25,233 nucleotides of DNA from Zygnema cylindricum (taxonomy: Eukaryota > Streptophyta > Zygnematophyceae > Zygnematales > Zygnemataceae). This document shows, one piece after another, positions 1-9,492 of the stretch; the stretch's first letter is position 1, and every line of letters begins with the position of its first letter. The stretch is taken from contig JBBHKE010000596.1 of assembly GCA_037447655.1 (NCBI GenBank), positions 136,901-162,133 of the forward strand. The letters run 5' to 3'. A program made the translations under genes and the position numbers. Below the pieces are notes generated by a model. That model was not told where the DNA came from and searched no databases. It worked only from the letters and a program-made list of their open reading frames with translations.

Positions 1-97
1 ACGGACTCAGGGGAGTCCAGGCTACACAGGGGTGCAGTCAAATTGTCAGTTTGCCTTCTTGGGCAGCAGTGGTTGTGGCTTGAAGTGGGTTAGTTAA

Positions 98-511
98 ATA
101 CTATATAGAGGCTTCCTGTATTCTGTGGTCCAATGGAGGACACAGAATTGCAGGCATATGGGAGTGGCTGCCCGTGATGTAGCTAAAAGGAAAGAGCGTG
201 ATTATGCCCATCGCGACGCTATGGATGGCTTCATTTCGATGGCGGTCGAGATATTTGGTTGCTTGGGTGTGGCTTTGGACGAGTTTTTCCGTACTTGTGG
301 TCGTCGCTCGTTTGAGAGGCGAGGACTTGGGAGCCCTCTTGTTTCAGTCCTTACTTCCTTTTATCGTCAACGTTTTTCCGTGGCCCTACAACGGGTGTTG
401 GCTTCTATATTACTTCGATCTTCTACTGCTGTTATGGATCGACGACGTGTTCCGGAACTTCCTCCTCGAGCTCCTCCGGGATTCGGGGACTTACGTGGTT
501 GTTTTCCGTAA
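98..511 (+). pseudogene. possible remnant of a retroelement reverse-transcriptase C-terminus
   Basis: An open frame runs from just after a stop at 95-97 to the stop at 509-511, with no ATG near its beginning. Upstream frames are also closed, so if it is real it is a broken fragment or an exon. The peptide has the general look of the tail of non-LTR reverse transcriptases in plants and algae: a Lys/Arg-rich stretch and Tyr (AKRKERDYA), then a hydrophobic segment (FISMAVEIFG), then Ser/Phe/Arg-rich helices including FYRQRFSVALQR, and a Pro-rich end. This resemblance is from memory of the family pattern, not an alignment. No catalytic YADD-type motif, poly(A) tail or target-site duplication is visible nearby. 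It could be a chance frame; overlapping frames on both strands are also open. Confidence 0.3.
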
Positions 512-3500
512 ATTTTTTAGTTATGTTGGGGGGTTTTTGGTACGTGTTAGCTTTTTTCTTTGATGTTTTGTTTGTTGGATTTTTCTTTTTTGGGTGTTTT
601 AGACTTCCCTGCCATCCTTTCGTATTTTCGTAGTTTTTGCCTTGATTTTCCCTTTTGTTTATTCCCTTGTTATGTGGTTTTTCAGTTTTAGCAATGCTAC
701 TTCCTTTTGTTCTTATAGACTCAGATGGTTTACCATCGCGCTTTTTAATAAAGTCTGTCACATTATTATTCATTATTATTCTCAGGCTTGGTTACGGACC
801 GCACTTGAAAAGTCGCCATTAGATGAAGCTTCATCCAATATGAGTAGAAACCACAACAAATACTCTTCGATGATTTGTTCTAGGTCTAGACCGTGATTGG
901 TTTTTAGAAATATGCAGTGTGTTGTTTAATTAGTGTTGTTCATTTTTAGGTCTAAGGGACGCAGGCAACTCTGGACTGCTTACCAAATTAGTGTTGAGAA
1001 TAAAACAATTAGCTTTACTTACGCTTTTCCAACAAAAACCGGGCAATAGATTAGTGGTATTAATGCTACAGCTGATTCATGCTGTTTCGTACTTTTAACA
1101 GGTTACTTTTTTGTTTTATCTGTCTTCACCTCGGCTTTTGTTGCTTTCTCTACTTTCCTTTTTATGTTCAGTTTGTTAAGGGATTAGATTATTTCTTTTA
1201 TTGAGTGATTTCTGTTTTTTGTTTACTTTTACCTTCTTCAGCCACATGTCATGTTAAAATTATATTGAGCCAGAATTTATATTTACAAAAATACTTTGTA
1301 CTTTGATGCTCGCAGGGATTTTGTTTTTGTAGGTTTTTTTTGTCTCTTTTGTGTTTTTTGCTTTGGCATCTGTTTTGGGATAAATAGGTACTTCTATAAG
1401 CGAGCAGGCATCACATATATTTTTGTAGTCTTTCTTCCTTTTTAAAAGAAATATGGTCCTACTCTTGAATATGGGAAACGAATGAGTCTAAGTTTGCCCA
1501 ATATTTCCTGGACATGAATATCTTTCTAACGAGTGTGGCAACTATGGTCAAAGTATATTTTTTACCGAAAGATATAAAATTGAAAAAAAACGTACTTGTC
1601 GAAATGGGTGGGATTTTATAAGTCGGTTACAGTTTCAAATGCCAGCAAAAGGTTACTTTTATATGCTCTTCAAATTTTCTTTGAGTGCACTTTTATCTAG
1701 TGTACTCATTTTTTATTTAATGAATATGTACTTAATGTTTGGATTGCATTTACTTTTGCGCAGTTGTGTTTTACGTATGTCGTTTGTTTTTGGTGCAAAC
1801 CTAACTTAACCATGATAAGCTGCTCTTCAACTTCTTCATTTCATACATGAATGTATTGTCCGTCAGTTCAAATGAAAAATATGAGTTTTTACTAATGCTT
1901 GACCTGAAGTTGAATAAAAAAAACCGTATAATGAACTTGATTGAGAAATCATGGCAGTAAACTGACAGAGTACATGAAAACAAAAGATTAAAAAAGCCGA
2001 AACAAAACAGAGAAGCGTGTTTGACGGCAGGTGTTCGTTTGAAAAGGCTCATTGTCTAGTAAGCCACTAGAAGCAGACGAATTTCTAACAATTATTCCAT
2101 GAGAAATAAATAGGTTTCCCCAACTACAGAAAAGTGAGTTGTACAGAATGTTCAGTCTACTAACGGCTAGTAGCTTATATGACGACCATAGTGCACACCT
2201 GTACCGTGCAACAAAACCTGGAACATGTTGGGTACACTTTGAAAACATCGCATTAAACCATCATACTGCACTAATTTTCTATGGTTGGAGCATCATCTTG
2301 TCAATATTTTTTAGTTTTCCTTTTTGCTGTTCTGTGCTTCGGAGCTGTGTAAATCCCATGCTTTTAGAGTAAACGCAATATACAAAATTGCAAACCCTTG
2401 CATAAACCTCTACACACTTACTAGTCGAAAAATTGTAATGTTTGTCCCAAGCTACAACTTGTCTAACGTTAAACGCATCATCTGTCGCATGTTGGCAACT
2501 GCAGCTGTGAGACTGGAAGTCATACAAGATATCACTAAAAGTCCTAATGGAACCCCAACGTCAACATGGTCAGGATTCAGGAAAAGAGCTCCTGTACAAT
2601 CAAAAAAATTCTGCTTGGACATTGTTTTTGAGCGACTGGTGAACAGCACTAATTAGTAATAAGAAGTAAGGATTCGACCAGCTTAACCAGTAGATAAGCA
2701 CTGTTACAGATATTAAAGACAAAACCCACCATAGAGGTCCAACCACAGTTTCTCTACACCATGCCCTAATATTTTAGCCATCTAGCGTCCAAAGAATGTA
2801 TCTTGATTAATTTGCAAGCCTCTGTTCATACCTTAGCATACCTTAGTTCACTTGTGAGGCTTTGTTTTTTCCCTTCAACTATGTACTTTATTCACATAAT
2901 AATCGTTATCAACGTCGCCCACTGACGACAAAAATATGTCAAGTGCACCTCTTGTTTCATTCTTAACCCTAATTCTCAACAGTCAAAAGACAACCAGGTC
3001 CTTCAGAACTGAACCAGAACCCAAAGCACATGTAAACGCCAAGCTAATAATTTCTTTACTCTTAACAATTCAAAATGCAGTTGAACTAACCTTCCCTATT
3101 TTCCCAACGAAACTGTAGAAAACAACTATGATGGCATTTTGAAAATTGCACAGAACCAAAACTACTTTCCTGGGAGTCCCCAAAAGAGTTTCGCTAAGAT
3201 CTTCTAACTTCTAACTGAACATAAAGCAAGATTTTAATAAAAAAAAACACGATGGAACAAAAATGTAAGATGTTCTCCCAGTACATGGGAACAAAAATTG
3301 AAAGGCAAACACGAAACCGAAAAACAAAAGGCAAGTGAAATCAACTACCAAATGAAAGCATAAATGTCCACCCTAATCATCATAGAACTAATCAATCAAT
3401 GTTAGGAACACAACACAAGGATGGGAAAAAACAGTCAAGGTAACAAGTTCACCTAGAGTCACCATACATAGGTTCATTAACTGCCTTAGGCTCGTGAAAA

Positions 3501-3631
3501 ACCCTAAATCTTACCACCCTCAGATAAGAGCCTCGGGACCAAGAAAAATACAAAGTCACAATTTTGTCCTGAACTGATGATTAATGACAACTATACCTGT
3601 CCTTCACTCTTTGTTGCTGACTATTGAAGTA
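512..3631. other. AT-rich spacer without a supportable gene
   Basis: About 3.1 kb of AT-rich sequence. The first kilobase is T-rich on the plus strand and the last kilobase is A-rich. Short open frames occur on both strands (for example around 1801-2248 minus and 2324-2656 plus), but they overlap one another, have no recognisable domain, and show no splice-supported continuation. A telo-box-like AAACCCTAAA lies at 3498-3507. I see no tRNA, rRNA or delimited transposon here. Confidence 0.5.
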
Positions 3632-4505
3632 TTACAAAAGGGAAAGAGGTAGGAGGGAGGAAGGAAGAAGAAGGAATGACGCAATAAAAAGAAGGATTAA
3701 AGAGAAGATAGAAGGAAGGCGGAAAAAGGGGGGAGGAAAAAGTTAAAGGGAGATGGAAGGAGGACGAGGGAAGAAGGAAGGTGGAAGAAGGAAGGAGGAG
3801 GGAGGTGGAAAAAGGAAGAAGGTAAAAGGAAGAACTAAGGAAGGAGGAAGGGGGAAGAAAGAAGGGAGGAGGAGGAACGAAGGAGGAAGAATGAAAAAGC
3901 TAGGGAGCAAGAAAGAGGAGGAAGAAAAAAGGTGGGAGGAGGAAGAAGGAAGGAGGACGATAGAATGAAGAAGAAAAAAGAAAAAAAGAACAAAAGAGGA
4001 AGGCAAGCGAAAAAAAAAAAAGGAACGGGGAAAAAGGAGGAAAAAGGAGGAAGGAGAAAGGAGGACGAAAGAAAGAACGAAGAAGGAAGTAGAAAGAGAA
4101 GAGGAGGAAGAATGATGAGGAAGGAAGAAGAAGGATAGAGAAAGAAGAGACAGGGAAGGAGGAAGAAGCAAGGAGGAGAAAGGAGTTCAGAGGAAGAAAG
4201 AAGGGAGGAGAAAGGATTGAGGAGGAATGAAGAAAGCAGGAGGAAAAAGGAAGAAGAGAGGAGGAAGAAGGTAGAAGGAAAACAAAAAGAGGAAAAAAGG
4301 AAAAAGGAAGGAAAACGAAAAGAGGAAAAAAGGAAAAAGGAAGAAAAACGGAGGAATAAGGAAAGAGGAAGTTGAAAGAAGAAGGAATAAAGAAGAAGAA
4401 GGAAACGAAGTAAGACATAAAAAAGAAGAAAAGAGGAAGGAGGTAAAAATAGAAAGAGAAAGTAGGAAGAAAGAGAAAGTAGGAAGGAAGAGGAAAGAAG
4501 AGGTA
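3632..4505 (+). repeat. 870-bp imperfect homopurine (GGAAGA-type) tract
   Basis: The plus strand is almost entirely A and G over about 870 bases, built from shuffled GGAAGA, GGAGGA and AAAAAGGA units rather than one clean repeat. The complementary strand is therefore a continuous pyrimidine tract. Open frames on both strands here (poly Arg/Lys/Glu/Gly on plus; Ser/Phe/Leu/Pro on minus) come from composition and are not genes. It starts about 870 bp beyond the SF1 stop codon in the direction of SF1 transcription. Long homopurine tracts can form triplex (H-DNA) structures; that is family knowledge, not something shown here. Confidence 0.9.
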
Positions 4506-5160
4506 AAAGTTAACCAGTATCCAAAAAACTGCAAATTCCCTACATCAACTGATAATCTGTTTCCAGATTTGCAATAATGCAAAAACCCATTATTAGTACG
4601 GATATTGAAAACACACCGGTTTCTGTAGTTTCTAGTTCCCAAAACAGCGAACTCTTACATTAAGACATTCGCCTACTTAGTTATTAAAATGCAACACTGG
4701 ATAAAAATACAGAGCAAAAAATTGTTTCAAATACTCCATTAACTTTAGAGGTTGAGAAAGGATTCAAAATCGAGGAAAAGAAAATGTGATAGAGTACTAA
4801 TGTGATTAAGAGATCGCTTAAGGGCACTAATCTGAAGGTCAAGAAAGCCTGCCTGGTCACATACTTAGCACACCAAACCAGAAACCCTAAAGGGTTCAAT
4901 TTAAAGGTTCAGTTGAAAAAGTTAGGAAAAGAAAATAGAGATCGATAAACCATCGGCCCTTAAAAAGAAAAACAGAACCACAGAAAAACAAAATGGGTTA
5001 AATGTCAAAAGCCCAGAAATGGTGGTGAAGAAATCAATACCTAATCAGCTACTCATCTCAGAATTGTGAGCCTGTAGAGTCTTCTCTGCACAGTTCTCAA
5101 CATTCTCAGACCACATCAGTTCGTCATTCTCTCTTCTATTTGGAATAGTAAAAGGTGGCA
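4506..5160. other. spacer downstream of SF1, no gene seen
   Basis: AT-rich sequence between the purine block and the CT-rich 3' flank of SF1. It may contain the end of the SF1 3' untranslated region, but I found no clear AATAAA-type signal on the minus strand. A telo-box-like AAACCCTAAA occurs at about 4882-4891. No coding region or transposon ends can be supported. Confidence 0.4.
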
Positions 5161-5371
5161 AACCTTGACCTCCTCTCTCCCCCCCCCTCTCTCTCTGCCT
5201 CTCTCTCCCTCTCAACTCTCTTTCTCTCTCTCTTCTTTACTCTAACATCCCCTAAAAGAAAAAAACTCTTCTATCCAGAATTCCTCCCTCGTACGCCCTC
5301 TCATGGTCAACCCTCTCTCGTACAACCCATCCCTCGTACCCTCTGTCTCTCTCTTTCTCTCTCTCCCTCTC
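5161..5371 (-). repeat. CT-rich (sense GA-rich) 3' flank of SF1
   Basis: Plus-strand CT/CCTCTCT microsatellite runs occupy 5172-5240 and 5339-5371, reaching the SF1 stop codon. Between them is a short degenerate repeat around CCCTCGTAC (near 5285, 5315 and 5333). In the SF1 transcript this would be a GA-rich start of the 3' untranslated region. The polarity is opposite to that of the other purine/pyrimidine tracts in the window, which are pyrimidine-rich in the sense strand. Confidence 0.6.
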
Positions 5372-8335
5372 TCAACGACCGACTTCCGACATGAACCTCT
5401 CATACTCTGACTCCACACCCACATTCCCACTCGCTCCTCCTCCTCCTCCCCCTTGTACAGCCCATGGCGGAGCACTTCCCCCAGGTGGAGGCGCCTGGGC
5501 TGGAGGAGGAGGCTGTCCTGGCGGCGGATTGGCCGGCAGTGGAGGAGCCATGCCAGGTGGGGCTCCCGGATAGCCCGAATGTTGCGACATACTCTGAGGA
5601 GGAGGATACCCGTGGTAAGAAGGCGGCGGTCCATACGACATGGGAGGAGGAGGACCTCTCAAAGGGACAGGTGGCGCACTACCAGTCACAGCTTGAGACG
5701 ACGTATACCCTCCTGCTCCCCCACCCACTCCTCCTCCTCCTACTCCTCCGCCATAATGAGGGGCTCCTCCATAAGTGTTTTGCATGGTGCCAGGTGGCGG
5801 TCCCCTACCAATGCCTGGTGGGTGCATTCCTGGGGGAGGTGGTCCTCCATACATAGGGGGAGGGGCATAAGGGTTGTAGGATTGGGGAGGTGGACCGCCT
5901 CCCTGACTGCCACCTGGCGGTGGTGCTCCCCAAGGTGGAGGACCTCCCCCGCTGCCAGGTGGACCTCTCGGTGGCGCGCCACCTGGCAGTCCTCCATAGA
6001 CTGGCGGCCCGTTACTGAACCCGCTCTGTCTCCCACTACCGCTCATACCTCCATATCCTCCTCCTCCTGCTCCTACTCCTACTCCTCCTCCTCCAAATCC
6101 TCTACCATCGTATCCCACCGAACTCCCTCCTGAACCTCCCATAGAACCTCCCATAGAACCTCCCATAGGACCCCCCCCTCCTCCTCCTCCTGCTCCTCCC
6201 ACTCCCACTCCTCCTCCACCTCCTCCTGAACCTGCTCCTGGCCTTGTCTGAGCCGCACATCGAACCGCTAAAGACTTCCCTTCAATCACATATCCATTCA
6301 TGGCCTCCACTCCCTTCTGGGCCGACTCTGCATCATAGTACTTCACAAACCCGTAACCTTTCGTGGTTCCCGTCATCCGGTCCATAATAACTTTTGCATC
6401 CTCGATTCGTCCATAGGGCGAGAAAAGGCGGTAAAGAGTGGTATCGTCCACAGAGGGAGGCAAATATCCAACATAAAGATTCGATTCGTCCTCAGGACGG
6501 GACGCAGATCCGACACCTGGACGACTGTTACCTCCCATCCCTCTAAAACTGGCACCTGGAGATATACTACTTCCTCCTCCTACTCCTCCTCCTCCTGCCG
6601 GCCCTCCTAAACCCCCTCCAGAGAGCCACGGACTCGAACCCAACACTCCTGCGTTGCCACCTGGACCTTCGAGAGAGAGAGTTGGACCTCCAGTAGACCT
6701 ACCGACATTCCCCCCTGCGCCGCTGCCACTACTCCCTCCACCCCCTTGTTCTGGTCCTCCTCCCCCTCCCAATTCTGCCAGAAAGGACTGATACTCGTCA
6801 TCCATTTTGTTTCCCACCTGTGAGCTCTTCACCGGACAATCGATGGTCGGATGCCCTCCATCTCCACATATTTTGCAAAGTACATCTGATTTGAAAGTGG
6901 AGTGTCGTGCGGGACAAGCATATTGTCGGTGACCAGGCTCACCGCACAAACGACAAAACTCGTCGTCTCGAATCGTCCCATTAAGAGCAGCAAGTTCCCT
7001 TAATTGAGCCCTTTTGTGTTCATTTCTTCCTTCTTCAACAGGTTGGAGGAGCTTCTCTACCATTCCCGCAGCTTCTTCGAGAGAGTCTTCATTATCAGCT
7101 TCAACCAAAACATGGAGGTCTTCATTTTCTGAGGGATCCGGTTTCAAATCCCGACGATTCTGAGATCTTCCTTCCTTCACAGAGCCTTTCCCTCGAATAA
7201 CAATTTTTGCCCCGGTTTCCTTTTCCATTCTTTTTTGTGTGTTGCCACGTGGCCCTATAATGAGCCCGATGAAGTTGTATCCCGGATAATCCTTCACCGG
7301 AATAAAAAGTTTTTTGTAAAGTTTGGGCGGTTTATAATCCGCTGGTGGTTTGTAGTTAGGGTTTTTCTTGATCAATTCCGTGATCACATCTTGCCTGTCT
7401 TTCGTCAACTTCTCGCGTGCCCTAAACTCTCGAGTATTAATCCTTATACCCATATTGTCGTAAATCGGTTCCGGAGACGGTGACCTCATCCCATCCGTTC
7501 TCTCATCCAAAACAAAACCTGTTTGTAGCTTCCGATTAATCTCCAATAACCTCACATTCAGAGCCTGTACCTCTGGGTCCAGGTCCACTCCTCCGGTCAG
7601 TTCCTTCACAAAATCGGGCAGCTGAATCTGGCTAAGAATCGCAGCCGGATTCGCTAAACTGGCAGCATTAAAAACCAGAGGTTTGGCGCCTTCCTCCGCC
7701 CACCGACTTTTCCTCTTCTTCCCTCCAGTCACAGATCCATCCTCTCCTCCACTGCCCCCGCCTGTCCCGCTCCCATCAGCAACACCTGTTGTCGTTTTCC
7801 CACCATCAGTGCCAGGTGTCCCTCCTTCCCCATCCTGTGGTCCCCACCGACTCCGTCTCCTTTTACCTCCTCCAGCACCTCCCTCCCCTGCCCCTTCTCC
7901 TCCTCCTCCACCTCCTCCACCTCCTCCTCCTCCTCCTCCTCCTCCACCTCCATCTCCTCCTCCTCCATCTCCTACTGGAGGGCCTCCATTGGGAGATTGT
8001 AACAACTGATTCGTTTGAGGCCCTTTTGAATCCTGATTCATATTAGGGTTTTCTTGTTGCTGGTGAGAATTCATTCCGTAACCGTCATATTCTGCTTGTC
8101 CTGCTTCCGAATATCTTTGACCTTCCACTTGTTGCCACGTGTCCTGCTGAGGTTGACCCTGCAGCCAGGGCTCCGGCTGTCCCTGGTGCTGCCACGTGGC
8201 ACCTCCTGCCATATCTGCTCCTCCACCAGGCTGTCCGACTTCTTGCTGCCACGTGGCATCGCTTCCCGAAGGAGGAAACGCACCGGGGGTCGAAGCTTCC
8301 AGAGAGGCCAAGTAAGCCTCGGTGTCCTGATCCAT
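5372..8335 (-). CDS. SF1: splicing factor 1 / branchpoint-binding protein, plant type
   Basis: Nuclear protein that recognises the intron branchpoint during early spliceosome assembly together with U2AF. The 987-residue frame is uninterrupted. In order: a 19-residue tandem repeat with ATWQ-type motifs at about residues 27-69; a poly-Gly run (122-146); two basic SRW motifs resembling U2AF ligand motifs (KRRRSRW 158-164, KKRKSRW 206-212); the SPSP motif (285-288); a KH/QUA2 domain (about 338-434) with GPRG loop at 361-364; two CX2CX4HX4C zinc knuckles (461-474 and 487-500); an RRM (about 619-698) with RNP2 LYVGYL and RNP1 KGYGFVKY; a Gly/Pro-rich tail; and a C-terminal EYERFMSEV motif. The RRM after the knuckles is the plant arrangement; animal and yeast SF1 lack it. 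I chose the ATG at 8335: its context GGCGGCCATGG is good, and the frame upstream opens only with TTG. The SF1 family assignment is certain; absence of introns is as read. Confidence 0.96.
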   Translation of the reverse strand: MDQDTEAYLASLEASTPGAFPPSGSDATWQQEVGQPGGGADMAGGATWQHQGQPEPWLQGQPQQDTWQQVEGQRYSEAGQAEYDGYGMNSHQQQENPNMNQDSKGPQTNQLLQSPNGGPPVGDGGGGDGGGGGGGGGGGGGGGGGGEGAGEGGAGGGKRRRSRWGPQDGEGGTPGTDGGKTTTGVADGSGTGGGSGGEDGSVTGGKKRKSRWAEEGAKPLVFNAASLANPAAILSQIQLPDFVKELTGGVDLDPEVQALNVRLLEINRKLQTGFVLDERTDGMRSPSPEPIYDNMGIRINTREFRAREKLTKDRQDVITELIKKNPNYKPPADYKPPKLYKKLFIPVKDYPGYNFIGLIIGPRGNTQKRMEKETGAKIVIRGKGSVKEGRSQNRRDLKPDPSENEDLHVLVEADNEDSLEEAAGMVEKLLQPVEEGRNEHKRAQLRELAALNGTIRDDEFCRLCGEPGHRQYACPARHSTFKSDVLCKICGDGGHPTIDCPVKSSQVGNKMDDEYQSFLAELGGGGGPEQGGGGSSGSGAGGNVGRSTGGPTLSLEGPGGNAGVLGSSPWLSGGGLGGPAGGGGVGGGSSISPGASFRGMGGNSRPGVGSASRPEDESNLYVGYLPPSVDDTTLYRLFSPYGRIEDAKVIMDRMTGTTKGYGFVKYYDAESAQKGVEAMNGYVIEGKSLAVRCAAQTRPGAGSGGGGGGVGVGGAGGGGGGGPMGGSMGGSMGGSGGSSVGYDGRGFGGGGVGVGAGGGGYGGMSGSGRQSGFSNGPPVYGGLPGGAPPRGPPGSGGGPPPWGAPPPGGSQGGGPPPQSYNPYAPPPMYGGPPPPGMHPPGIGRGPPPGTMQNTYGGAPHYGGGVGGGGVGGGAGGYTSSQAVTGSAPPVPLRGPPPPMSYGPPPSYHGYPPPQSMSQHSGYPGAPPGMAPPLPANPPPGQPPPPAQAPPPGGSAPPWAVQGGGGGGASGNVGVESEYERFMSEVGR
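8134..8257 (-). repeat. three in-frame 57-bp repeats carrying G-box-like palindromes
   Basis: Inside the SF1 coding region, the sequences at 8248-8257 and 8191-8200 are the perfect palindrome GCCACGTGGC, and 8134-8143 is the one-mismatch version GCCACGTGTC. They are spaced exactly 57 bp apart and each encodes an ATWQ or DTWQ motif of a 19-residue repeat. A fourth GCCACGTGGC lies further inside the gene at 7244-7253, and a half-match (TGCCACGT on minus) lies upstream of the ATG at 8451-8458. CACGTG is the core bound by plant bHLH and bZIP factors, but coding constraint alone could explain the sites. Confidence 0.75.
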
Positions 8336-8704
8336 GGCCGCCGGAAGAAACAAAAGTGACGCGGGAAAGGACGAGAATGACAAACCTTTTCTGAGGAACG
8401 AAAAGGTTTATCGAAACGGAATGATCCTTCGGAAATGAAAGCTGTGTGGTACGTGGCAGCTTCCGATTGGGAGATTCGTCAAATGTTTGGTGTGGGTTTG
8501 GGAGAGGATAGAAACTTTATTTCAAAACTGAAAACTTGCGATGGAAAAACCGTATAAAGGGAAAAAAAACGAAAAAAAGCATCTAAATTCTAAAGGCTTC
8601 AAGAGTCCAGAGAAAATGGGCTATGCGCAGAGATTAAATAAACAATTCGACGCAGACTAAATCAAGTATCTAACAACGGTAAGTAAAACAAGTATTTACC
8701 TAAT
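8336..8704 (-). promoter_or_regulatory. SF1 5' flank (presumed promoter and 5' UTR)
   Basis: The 370 bp between the SF1 start codon and the first transposon must contain the 5' untranslated region and probably the core promoter. I see no convincing TATA box or initiator on the minus strand. A G-box half-site (TGCCACGT, minus) is at 8451-8458. This assignment rests on position only. Confidence 0.35.
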
Positions 8705-8707
8705 TAA

Positions 8708-9373
8708 GGGTATGGTTACATCAGACGAAAAGTGAGGTTTAATACATAATTTTGTACTTGCCCGTACCATGCCGTACTATATTTTCGTGAGTTTCTTGAA
8801 AACAACATTACAGAAAATAAGATTACGATTCTCCAATTATCCAGGAGAAGACGTCGACCGTCCGATTAAATTTTGGTCTTCATCTGCGAAGCAATCGCTC
8901 CATACGCCTCTGTATTGGTGAACCCACCTCGCGGAGGTGGGTTCACCAATACAGAACCAGTCAATTCGCTACACCTGGAAGATAGACACGTGCGTCGATG
9001 AAAAATGAAAATTTTCACACGCCCCCAAAGTCACGTGCCTTCGGACAAGGTGACCGTAAAATCTTTGCCGAAATAAAATACGGTTTTTTCCTGAAAGTCA
9101 GCAGAGTGTAGGAGATCTCTGAGGTACATTGACGCGGTACACTTGCGAAGTACACGTACGTAATACGCAAGTACGGATTTGCATACGAAAATAGTCGGTT
9201 TCAAAATCTTTGCGATTTTTTAGATTTGATCGTCGACTTACGTGGAGCCATTCAAATTAGAACACGTATGTAAAAACTTGTTTACAGACGATACGCGATG
9301 TAACCGAGGCCTCTGTAATACAGAAATTTTGCTGTCCGTACTATTACAGAGACCTCCTGATGTAACCATGCCC
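8708..9373. mobile_element. PIF/Harbinger (Tourist)-like MITE
   Basis: A 666-bp non-coding element. Its left end is GGGTATGGTTACATCAG and its right end, read in reverse complement, is GGGCATGGTTACATCAG: a 17-bp terminal inverted repeat with one mismatch. It is flanked by TAA on both sides (8705-8707 and 9374-9376). A 3-bp TAA/TWA duplication and GG-starting termini are typical of PIF/Harbinger elements and Tourist MITEs. A subterminal inverted pair lies at 9306-9319 and 9343-9356 (13 of 14 matching), and a near-perfect hairpin sits inside at 8909-8955. No transposase frame is present, so mobility would have needed a partner element. A 3-bp duplication is weak by itself; the paired termini carry the call. 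Confidence 0.72.
8909..8955. repeat. perfect hairpin with 22-bp arms and 3-nt loop
   Basis: Arms 8909-8930 and 8934-8955 are exact reverse complements around the loop GCG. The stem reads TGAACCCACCTC near the tip and CTGTATTGG at the base. It lies inside the Harbinger-like element. No coding or terminator role is indicated. Confidence 0.92.
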
Positions 9374-9492
9374 TAACTACTGATATTGACTTGCCACGCG
9401 AGAACTCGAGAGGTCAAGATTGATAAAGGGACAACAAGAAAAACGAAGAAATGCTGTATCTAAATTGTACCGTTCGAGGACATTTTTTTTTG

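Noticed and set aside
2279-2656. Open frames of 82 to 110 residues on both strands
   Set aside because: They overlap antisense to each other and neither has family motifs or supporting splice sites.
3743-4642. Several Ser/Phe/Leu-rich frames on minus and Arg/Lys/Glu-rich frames on plus
   Set aside because: Open only because a homopurine strand contains few stop codons; no conserved motif.
5453-6133. 226-residue plus-strand open frame rich in Arg, Ser and Trp
   Set aside because: It lies antisense to the Gly/Pro-rich tail of SF1; its composition follows from the opposite strand's codons and it has no domain.
8336-8383. Longer SF1 start 16 residues upstream
   Set aside because: The upstream codon at 8383 is TTG, not ATG; the ATG at 8335 has good context and begins the family-like MDQ segment.
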